The notes below the pieces were generated by a model. That model was not told the origin of the DNA and ran no database searches. It was given only the letters and a program-made list of their open reading frames with translations. The position numbers were made by a program, and so were the translations under genes. A DNA stretch of 17,141 nt, taken from the NCBI GenBank assembly GCA_905215815.1, contig CAJMRN010000042.1, positions 1 to 17,141 on the forward strand, read 5' to 3'. Numbering within the stretch: the first letter of the stretch is position 1; every line of letters begins with the position of its first letter. The stretch is from an uncultured bacterium. Lineage in GTDB: Bacteria > Actinomycetota > Coriobacteriia > Coriobacteriales > Coriobacteriaceae. Of the stretch, positions 7,262 to 13,130 are shown piece by piece.

Positions 7262-8545
7262 CTAAATGGTTTCCAAGAAAGCTTCAATGCGCGTCTGCAA
7301 TTGCCCCGCGTCCTCGCCGGCGTAGTCGGTCGTGATGTGCATAAACGGAATGCCGGCCTCCTCGGCGGCCTTCTCCACGGCAAACGACTCCATTTCGTAG
7401 AGCGTGCAGAACTGCAGGGCCACGTCGACGATACCGTCGGCATGCAGGTCCTTGGCCATCTGGACAATGTCCTTCATACGCTGGTCGTTGGGCGTAAAGA
7501 CAGCGCAGTTGATCTTAAAGTAGCGCTCGGCGATGGCATCGAGCATCTCGTCGACCGTCTCACCGGACTCGTCGACCAGATCCTTGTAGTAGCGCGAACC
7601 CGTGCAGGACTCCTCGCCCACCACGACGCCGCCGGCCTTCTCGATGAGGTTGAACAGCTTCCAGTTGGGCACGGCCATGGGCGTGCCGGTGTACAGGATG
7701 CGCTTGGTCCCCTTGGGCGCCACGCCCTCGCCGGCCTCGACACGCTGCTCGCACTCAGCCGCCATATCGTTAATGGCTCCGGTCAGACGCGGCGTGTCGT
7801 CCATAAAGGCGGCCTGAACGGTCAGCAGGCTGTCGAGACCGCTGATGGGCGCCGGGTCGGCAGCGCGCGTGGCAGCGAGGCGCTGCAGGGCACGGCGCTT
7901 CTCATTGACGGCGTGGATGGCGGCCTTCAGACGCTCAGGCGTAATCTTGACGCCGCACTCGTCCTCAATCTTGGCGGCGAGCTTCTTGACCTCGGCCTTC
8001 CAGGTCACGAGCGTCGACTCGTCGTGTACGTTGGGAATATCCATGACGTACATGTTCTTTTGCGTGGCAAAAAACTCATAAGCCTTCTTCTTGCCATCGC
8101 AGGTGTTCTCGCCCACCACCAGGTCACTCGACTCAATGTAGGGGCAAACCTCGCCCAACTTAAAGCCGGCAAAGCTCTTGATAAGCGGGCAGGTATTGCG
8201 CGGCAGGTGCTCCTCGACCTTATCGGTTGCCCAATCGGCACCAGAGCACAGACCCACGGGGATGCCGTCACAGGCAAGCACAATCTCCTCGGGCACGTAG
8301 ACACAGAACGAACCGACGATCTTGGTGGCCTCGCCGGCCTCCTTCTTGTCGAGCATCTCCTTAATACGGCCGCTGTGGATGTTGGTGGCGACAAAATCCA
8401 GGTAGGACGTGGACTTGGGGCGATTGTTCTGCGTCAGGAACATATCGCCGTACATCTGGCCCACGGCGCCCAGCAGCATGTCGTGGTCGGCAAGATTCAT
8501 GCCGAGGCTCTCCCACATCGGATGGAAATCAAATTCTTCAGCCAT
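7262..8545 (-). CDS. 2-hydroxyacyl-CoA dehydratase family / double-cubane-cluster reductase, paralogue 1
   Basis: This 427-residue paralogue of the next gene has an extra ~40 residues at its N-terminus. Family motifs are RNTCPLIKSFAGF (116-128), EVCPYIESSDLVVGENTC (132-149) followed by DGKKKAYEF, and EESCTGSRYY (311-320). Cysteines 81, 100, 119, 134, 149, 314, 347 and 380 match the eight shared ones, but the TGCP cysteine of its partner is replaced (YTGTPMAV, 285-292). The pair may be a heterodimer, like HgdAB, or two separate homodimers served by one activase. ATG 8545 has AGGGGA seven bases upstream. It is the first large gene of the operon, with a structured leader of about 250 nt. The substrate is unknown. 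Confidence 0.88.
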   Translation of the reverse strand: MAEEFDFHPMWESLGMNLADHDMLLGAVGQMYGDMFLTQNNRPKSTSYLDFVATNIHSGRIKEMLDKKEAGEATKIVGSFCVYVPEEIVLACDGIPVGLCSGADWATDKVEEHLPRNTCPLIKSFAGFKLGEVCPYIESSDLVVGENTCDGKKKAYEFFATQKNMYVMDIPNVHDESTLVTWKAEVKKLAAKIEDECGVKITPERLKAAIHAVNEKRRALQRLAATRAADPAPISGLDSLLTVQAAFMDDTPRLTGAINDMAAECEQRVEAGEGVAPKGTKRILYTGTPMAVPNWKLFNLIEKAGGVVVGEESCTGSRYYKDLVDESGETVDEMLDAIAERYFKINCAVFTPNDQRMKDIVQMAKDLHADGIVDVALQFCTLYEMESFAVEKAAEEAGIPFMHITTDYAGEDAGQLQTRIEAFLETI

Positions 8546-8590
8546 GACGGTTCCCCTCTCGAACCAAAAATGAATAGCTACGGTATTGCT

Positions 8591-8620
8591 GCACGGTGGG
8601 TGGCGAAAACCCAGCCGCGC
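8591..8620 (-). promoter_or_regulatory. Hairpin in the leader of the dehydratase operon
   Basis: On the minus strand GCGCGG pairs with CCGTGC and, after one bulged C, TGGGT pairs with ACCCA around the loop TTTCGCC. This gives an 11-bp stem about 45 nt before the paralogue 1 start codon. No U-run follows, so it is not an ordinary terminator. It could be part of a cis-regulatory leader. Confidence 0.5.
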
Positions 8621-8683
8621 CTAAACCCGGAATTTTGGGGAACCTGCTTTGCGGTCGATTATTTAGCTGTGCGTCGTCTCTCC

Positions 8684-8719
8684 CGGAGCCGTGAACATAC
8701 CTGCTCATATGCGGCTCCG
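8684..8719 (-). promoter_or_regulatory. Hairpin overlapping the end of the leader ORF
   Basis: CGGAGCCG (8719-8712 on the mRNA strand) and CGGCTCCG (8691-8684) form a perfect 8-bp stem with a 20-nt loop. The stop codon of the 22-codon leader ORF lies in the loop, so a ribosome translating or stalled on that ORF would prevent the hairpin from forming. This is the arrangement expected of translation-coupled leader control, but it is only inferred. Confidence 0.45.
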
Positions 8720-8773
8720 AGCCATGTACAGGGCGCGCGCGGCAACGCGGCGAATGTATGTCGTCTGCGGCAT
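8705..8773 (-). CDS. Possible 22-residue leader peptide
   Basis: ATG 8773 is preceded by a near-perfect ribosome binding site (AAAGGAGGG, nine bases before). The ORF encodes 22 basic residues beginning MPQTTYIRR and ends at TGA 8707-8705. There is no run of one amino acid as in classical attenuators, but Arg is frequent (5 of 22). It lies between the predicted promoter and the dehydratase gene, about 160 nt before the latter. Alternatively it is the remnant of a longer gene, or the ribosome site is coincidental. I do not recognise the peptide. Confidence 0.45.
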   Translation of the reverse strand: MPQTTYIRRVAARALYMARSRI

Positions 8774-8793
8774 GTGCGCACCCTCCTTTACAA

Positions 8794-8841
8794 GTTGAGG
8801 TCAACTATATCAACGGTCATCGACTATGCGAACACCGTTGA
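8794..8841 (-). promoter_or_regulatory. Promoter of the dehydratase-selenium operon with overlapping palindromes
   Basis: A minus-strand -10 TATAGT (8809-8804) lies 17 nt from a weak -35 TTCGCA (8832-8827). GTTGA-GG-TCAAC (8794-8805) is a perfect palindrome touching the -10. TCAACGGT (8810-8817) and ACCGTTGA (8834-8841) form an 8-bp inverted repeat that brackets the -35. All arms share a GTTGA core, suggesting several sites for one regulator. The regulator is not in the window. Confidence 0.5.
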
Positions 8842-8869
8842 CATTCGTACGACAGAGGTACCCGTTGCC

Positions 8870-8910
8870 ATTTAATAAATTATTATCTTACTTGATAATT
8901 AATTACCATT
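8870..8910. other. AT-rich island between modC and the dehydratase operon
   Basis: About 40 nt of mostly A and T stands out from the GC-rich surroundings. It includes the inverted repeat ATTATC-TTACTT-GATAAT (8882-8899). It sits upstream of the operon promoter, so it could act as an UP-like element or as a binding site for a nucleoid or regulatory protein. No ORF with a ribosome binding site is present. Confidence 0.4.
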
Positions 8911-8941
8911 CTACATTCGGCGAACGGTAGGGAACGAAACG

Positions 8942-8973
8942 GCGGGCTGCCGAGAATCCTCGACAGCCCGCCC
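8942..8973 (-). terminator. Terminator of modABC
   Basis: GGCGGGCTG (8942-8950) pairs with CAGCCCGCC (8965-8973). After one mismatch the stem continues with CGAG/CTCG around a 4-nt loop. On the minus strand it follows the modC stop by 6 nt, with GTTTCGTTCC after the stem. The stem is strong and the U-tract weak. Confidence 0.75.
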
Positions 8974-8979
8974 TCTGCC

Positions 8980-10050
8980 CTACCGACAAACCAGATGAAT
9001 CCTGCTGGCATCAAAATGCATGCGCAGCGTCTCGCCTGCTTGTGGCAGCTCGTCGACAGGCATGCCTACTTTATTGACCTTCCACTGCAGACGCGTGGGC
9101 GCATCGGCACGCGGCACGTCCAATAGCACCAAGCGCTCAAAGCGCGAATCGCTCACTCGGGCCACGTGCAAATCGTAGCTGTTGCGACCCCGCTCCGCGC
9201 GATTGTCAACATGGAAGTAGCTTGCGCGAATGCCCAGGTACGCCACATTATCGGGAACCTCGCGACCCACATTAAAGGTCATGCCCCAGTCAAGGGCCTC
9301 AACTTCTTCGTCGCCGATCTTGCGCGCACGGCTCGTGTTTTTGCACCCCGTCAGACGCAGTGCTGCCAGCGTCTGCGGACGGCGGACCACGTCCTCAACG
9401 GAGCCGACCTCCTCAACATGACCGTTGTGCATCACGCAGATGCGCTGGCACAGGCGGCATGCCTCGTCAATATCGTGGCTCACGTAGAGCACGGTGCGGT
9501 TGCATACATCGAACAGGTCGAGCATGTTCTGTTCGAGGGCGCTCTTAAGATAGGAATCGAGTGCGCTCATGGGCTCGTCGAACATAAAAATGCCCGGATG
9601 CGCCGCCACCATGCGTGCAAGCGCCACACGTTGCTGCTGACCGCCCGAGAGTCGCGCGGGATAGCGGTCGGCAAAATCGGCTAGACCGAAAATGCTCAGA
9701 TAGCGCTCGGCGAGCTTTTTGCGCGCGGCGGCGTCGCCCGCATCCTTTACACCGGCGCATACGTTATCGGCCACCGTCATATTAGGGAACAGCTGATAGT
9801 TTTGGAACAGCAGGGCACACTTGCGCTCCTGAGGCGAAAGGTTGATGCCCGCCGCCGAGTCAAAGAAGATCACGCCGTTGACGACGATCTTGCCCTCGTC
9901 GGGCGTCTCCACGCCGGCAATGCAGCGCAAGGTGCAGCTCTTGCCGCAACCCGAGGCACCGAGCAGCGCCACACGCTCCTCGCCGGCCTCAAGCTGCATG
10001 TCGAGCATAAACCCCGGATAGCGCTTTTTGATATCCAAAACGAGCGACAT
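8980..10050 (-). CDS. modC: Molybdate ABC transporter ATP-binding protein
   Basis: This 356-residue cytoplasmic ATPase drives molybdate (or tungstate) import through ModB. Walker A is GASGCGKS (31-38), the Q-loop is at Q83, the signature LSGGQQQR at 134-141, Walker B IFMFDEP (154-160) and the H-loop SHDIDE (192). All catalytic residues are intact. The last ~130 residues form an accessory C-terminal domain in the place of the TOBE/MOP domain, which in ModC can bind oxyanion and give feedback inhibition; its sequence is divergent. ATG 10050 starts 3 nt after the modB stop, and its GGGAGG ribosome site lies at the modB end, so the two are translationally coupled. The substrate is inferred from ModA and the adjacent cofactor genes. 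Confidence 0.9.
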   Translation of the reverse strand: MSLVLDIKKRYPGFMLDMQLEAGEERVALLGASGCGKSCTLRCIAGVETPDEGKIVVNGVIFFDSAAGINLSPQERKCALLFQNYQLFPNMTVADNVCAGVKDAGDAAARKKLAERYLSIFGLADFADRYPARLSGGQQQRVALARMVAAHPGIFMFDEPMSALDSYLKSALEQNMLDLFDVCNRTVLYVSHDIDEACRLCQRICVMHNGHVEEVGSVEDVVRRPQTLAALRLTGCKNTSRARKIGDEEVEALDWGMTFNVGREVPDNVAYLGIRASYFHVDNRAERGRNSYDLHVARVSDSRFERLVLLDVPRADAPTRLQWKVNKVGMPVDELPQAGETLRMHFDASRIHLVCR

Positions 10051-10053
10051 AGC

Positions 10054-11496
10054 TTATCGACCTCCCTGCGGTGCCGCGTCATCGCGCATGAGCTCGGCCA
10101 GTGCCTCGCGATCGATACGCAGCGCATCGCCGCCGACTGGGTCGAGCGAATCGCCCTGTCCGGCGAGATCTTTGGCCTGTTTGCGCTCCGCACGGGAAAG
10201 GCCACGTTCGCGATACTTTTGCGAATGCGCCGTGTACATATTGATGAACAGAATGACCAGGAAGCTGAACGCAATTACGACGATGACCCAAAAGAGCGCC
10301 ACGGACGTGTTGCCGCCCATCCATTCAAAGTAGATGGCGATGGGAATGGTCTGCGTAATACCGGCGTAGTTGCCCGCAAAGAACAGGGTGCAGCCAAACT
10401 CGCCCATTGCGCGGGCAAAGGCAAGCACCGTGCCGGCGGCAATCGAGGGCCAGCCAAGCGGCATCATAAGCTTGGTAAAGATGCGACGCTCGGACCAGCC
10501 CAGCGTGCGCGCCGCATCGAGCATCTGTGTGTCGAGGCTCTCGAAGGCTCCGAGCGCCGTACGATAGACGAGCGGGAACGACACCACCACGGCAGAGATC
10601 ACCGCCGCCGGCCACGTAAAGACAATCGAGATGCCGTGAGCGATCAGCCACTGGCCCACCCCGGTCGAGCGGCCAAACAGCATGAGGAGCAGAAAGCCGC
10701 AGACCGTGGGCGGCAGCACCATAGGAATCGTAAAAACCGAATCGAACAAGCCCTTGATGCGGCTCGAGGTACCCATAGTCTTCCACGCGGCGAACAGGCC
10801 CAGCGCAAAGGAGATCAGCAGGGCAAGGCCGCTCGTTTTTATGGACACCCAAAACGGGCGATAGTCGATGCCGCCCAATAAGGAAGCCAGAGAGGTCAAG
10901 GGCCCCTGCTCATCCCGCAACACGACAGACGATGCTTCTACCATTTGAGCGCTATCAAGCCAACGCGCGCCGCCTTTGGCATCACCCGAGGCTGATGCAA
11001 TCACCACATAGCGGTCCCCATCCGCACCGCGCTCGTCAAAGCCATAGGTATACCCGCCGGCATCAAACGTTGTTTCCGCCGTGACATACCAAGGAAGATC
11101 CACGTCCCCTAGCTGCGCACCTCCCATGCAGTTTGCGCTGTCGAGCTTACAGACGAGGGCCTTGAGACCCGATACGCACTCGTTGTCCTGCGGATCCAAT
11201 CCATACTTCTCGACCGCCTTGGGCGATATCCACACAACAACGCGATCGGCAGCAGGCGCCACTACAAGGTCCACGTCCTCGTCAACGGGAAACCGGTAGC
11301 CCTCAGGCTGGCCCTCCATGGCACGAGCGGTCCCCTTGGCCAACCGCTCAAAACCCTCGATCCCATAGGAAAGCCCATGAGCGGTCGCAGCAGCCTGGGC
11401 CCCGTCCTCAGCGTCCCCAGCAAACGCAAATCCCGGCACCCAGCAAAGCACGAAGGTCAAAGCACAGGCGACAAGCATGCGGAATCTATTAAGCAC
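10054..11496 (-). CDS. modB: Molybdate ABC transporter permease with extra N-terminal extracytoplasmic domain
   Basis: The permease core (about 212-427) has the ModB/CysTW pattern of five to six membrane segments and the EAA loop that docks ModC (LDAARTLGWSERRIFTKLMMPL, 325-346, with the conserved gly). The protein is 480 residues, twice the usual ~225, because a signal-peptide-like segment (1-26, cleavage site AFA|GD) and about 185 exported residues (27-211) come first. A charged tail of ~50 residues follows the last helix. I chose GTG 11496, preceded by TTGGAG. GTG 11565 would give an unlikely Cys/Pro-rich extension, and ATG 11478 is the inner alternative. The extra domain has a few cysteines (107, 116, 123) but no family I recognise. 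Confidence 0.88.
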   Translation of the reverse strand: MLNRFRMLVACALTFVLCWVPGFAFAGDAEDGAQAAATAHGLSYGIEGFERLAKGTARAMEGQPEGYRFPVDEDVDLVVAPAADRVVVWISPKAVEKYGLDPQDNECVSGLKALVCKLDSANCMGGAQLGDVDLPWYVTAETTFDAGGYTYGFDERGADGDRYVVIASASGDAKGGARWLDSAQMVEASSVVLRDEQGPLTSLASLLGGIDYRPFWVSIKTSGLALLISFALGLFAAWKTMGTSSRIKGLFDSVFTIPMVLPPTVCGFLLLMLFGRSTGVGQWLIAHGISIVFTWPAAVISAVVVSFPLVYRTALGAFESLDTQMLDAARTLGWSERRIFTKLMMPLGWPSIAAGTVLAFARAMGEFGCTLFFAGNYAGITQTIPIAIYFEWMGGNTSVALFWVIVVIAFSFLVILFINMYTAHSQKYRERGLSRAERKQAKDLAGQGDSLDPVGGDALRIDREALAELMRDDAAPQGGR

Positions 11497-11564
11497 GAAA
11501 AGCTCCAAGCGAATACAAGGACGGAGTGAAACACAAGGCGATGGAATTATCGCGCCAAGCCGCA

Positions 11565-12437
11565 CTACGCGGAAAGCTCAAAGCCGTACTTGGCCCAAAT
11601 CTTCTGAGCCTTCTTGTTGGTCAGGCAGAAGTCGATGAACGCCTTGGCCTCGTCGGCGTGATCGGAGCTCTTGGCAACGGCACCCGGATACACGATGGGC
11701 TTGTGCGAATCCTCGGGGCATACGAAGGCCTCCTCGATGCCGTCGTAGCGGAAGATATCGGAGCTGTAGACAAAACCGGCCACGCAGTCGCCCGTGGACA
11801 CATAGGCGGCGGCGGTACCAACTTTGTCGGCCAGGGCCACCTTGTCGGCAATCTCGGGCGCATACTCACCGTCATCGCCCTCGGTGCCGGTATAAAGGCC
11901 CACGGAAGCCAGCGCCTGGTTGGCGTACTTGCCGGCGGGGACGGTCTTGGCGTCGCCAATGGCGATCTTGCCGTCCAGATTCGCGACGTCGGCGATGGCC
12001 TCGATCTTGGTGTCGGAGCCCTCAGCGCGAATAATCACGAGGTCGTTGACGAACATGTCCTCACGCGTATCAGCGTCGACGAGCTCGGCGGTCTCAGCGT
12101 CATCCATGGTGCCCTTGGAAGCGGTGATGAGCACGTCGACGGCGGCACCGGCGCGCATCTGCTCGACAAGGTCGCCGGAGGCCTTAAACTGCGTATCGGC
12201 AAAGGTGGTGCCGGTCTGGTCGGTGTAGAGCTCCTGGACCTCGGGAAGGGCCTTCTCGAGGGAGTTAGCAGCAAAGACCTGCAGCTCGACAGCTTTCTTG
12301 GAAGATGCCTTAGCAGAACCGGCATCGGATCCGGCCGGCTCGGACGTCTTGCTGCCCGAGCAGCCGGCAAGACCAAGGCCGGCAGCGGCGACAGCAGAAA
12401 GCGAGACGAATCCGCGGCGAGAAACCATATCGAACAT
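11565..12437 (-). CDS. modA: Molybdate-binding lipoprotein
   Basis: This 290-residue extracytoplasmic solute-binding protein captures molybdate or tungstate for ModBC. The N-terminus has a twin-arginine-like SRRGFV (6-11) and a lipobox LAGC with lipidated C26, followed by a Ser/Ala/Lys-rich linker. The mature part starts VELQVFAANSLEKALPEV, the typical ModA opening with anion-contacting Ser, and continues KASGDLVEQMRAGAAVDVLITAS and later KVGTAAAYVSTGDCVAGFVYSSD. ATG 12437 is preceded by AAAGGG; TTG 12443 is the alternative. It is the first gene of modABC, 68 nt before modB. Molybdate against tungstate cannot be decided from sequence by eye. Confidence 0.93.
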   Translation of the reverse strand: MFDMVSRRGFVSLSAVAAAGLGLAGCSGSKTSEPAGSDAGSAKASSKKAVELQVFAANSLEKALPEVQELYTDQTGTTFADTQFKASGDLVEQMRAGAAVDVLITASKGTMDDAETAELVDADTREDMFVNDLVIIRAEGSDTKIEAIADVANLDGKIAIGDAKTVPAGKYANQALASVGLYTGTEGDDGEYAPEIADKVALADKVGTAAAYVSTGDCVAGFVYSSDIFRYDGIEEAFVCPEDSHKPIVYPGAVAKSSDHADEAKAFIDFCLTNKKAQKIWAKYGFELSA

Positions 12438-12497
12438 ATTCAACCCTTTCGGACCTTGTGCCCGGGTACCCCACCGCGGGCTTTAATCTGCAACCAG

Positions 12498-12550
12498 ATT
12501 ATACTTCTGCGCGAATAATGATAGTGAGAAATTATTCTCGCCAGAGAATA
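12498..12550 (-). promoter_or_regulatory. modA promoter and upstream palindromic operator
   Basis: The minus-strand -10 is a consensus TATAAT (12503-12498). The hexamer 17 nt upstream, CACTAT (12526-12521), is poor. From there upstream lie overlapping palindromes: GAGAA-ATTA-TTCTC (12526-12539) and TATTCTC-GCCA-GAGAATA (12533-12550), so half-site GAGAAT occurs three times in alternating orientation. A weak -35 with a site just upstream fits activator control, perhaps by molybdate supply, but the motif is not the classical ModE box. The 5' leader holds a hairpin (12460-12481). Confidence 0.6.
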
Positions 12551-12589
12551 TAGTTTCGAGTTAGCGTGCGCCTCGGCGTCGCTTCGGCG

Positions 12590-12627
12590 GAAAACAAAGG
12601 CGGAGAGGCCCGTAAGGTCGCTCCGCC
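12590..12627 (-). terminator. Terminator of moeA-mogA
   Basis: On the minus strand GGCGGAG (12627-12621) pairs with CTCCGCC (12605-12599), followed by TTTGTTTTCC. It begins 13 nt beyond the mogA stop codon, making the mogA end and the modA promoter separate units. Confidence 0.8.
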
Positions 12628-12640
12628 GCAGGTAGTGCGC

Positions 12641-13120
12641 TTATTTGGCGTGTCCGCCGCCCGCCGTCATCTGGGCCGCATGTTCCAGCTGGTCCGCTAT
12701 GGCCTCCCAGCTTTCGCGGGCGGCCTTCGTGGAACCGGGAAAGTTTACGACAAGTGTATGACCTCGTTGCATGCAAATAGCGCGCGAGAGCATGGCGCGG
12801 CGTGTCTTGGTCATCGAGTACGCACGGATTGCCTCTGCAATACCCGGCACATCGCGGTCGCAGACGGCACGCGTCGCCTCGGGCGTCACATCGCGCATCG
12901 AAAGCCCCGTACCGCCGCAGGTGAGCACGACGTTGGCGTGGCACCCATCGGCGGCTTCCACAACGGCATCACCAATCTCGCTGACGTCGTCGCGCACGAC
13001 CACATGTGAGGCGACCGTCCAGCCCTGTGCCTCGATAAGTTCCTCGAGTGCAGCACCCGCCTCGTCCTGGGCTAGATCGCGCGTATCCGAGCACGTCACG
13101 ATCGATATCTTCAGCTCCAT
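12641..13120 (-). CDS. mogA: Molybdopterin adenylyltransferase family (MogA/MoaB)
   Basis: This 159-residue cytoplasmic protein of the MoCF-binding fold adenylylates molybdopterin before molybdenum insertion. It starts ISIVTCSDTRD and has the family motif LTCGGTGLSMRDVTPEA (66-82), whose Gly-Gly-Thr-Gly and acidic residue bind the pterin phosphate. NFPGS (126-130) is the second conserved loop. ATG 13120 has AGGAGG seven bases upstream. An in-frame extension of 31 residues was rejected because it overlaps moeA and lacks the fold. It starts 10 nt after moeA, so the two form an operon. MoaB and MogA are hard to separate by eye. Confidence 0.9.
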   Translation of the reverse strand: MELKISIVTCSDTRDLAQDEAGAALEELIEAQGWTVASHVVVRDDVSEIGDAVVEAADGCHANVVLTCGGTGLSMRDVTPEATRAVCDRDVPGIAEAIRAYSMTKTRRAMLSRAICMQRGHTLVVNFPGSTKAARESWEAIADQLEHAAQMTAGGGHAK

Positions 13121-13130
13121 AGCATTCCTC

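Noticed and set aside
8538..8804. An 88-codon minus-strand frame across the dehydratase leader
   Set aside because: It overlaps the paralogue 1 start, has no good ribosome site at its own start and shows no protein-like composition. The 22-codon ORF in another frame is better supported.
9802..10881. Long plus-strand open frame over modC and modB
   Set aside because: It is a low-complexity Arg/Gly/His shadow of modBC with no ribosome site.
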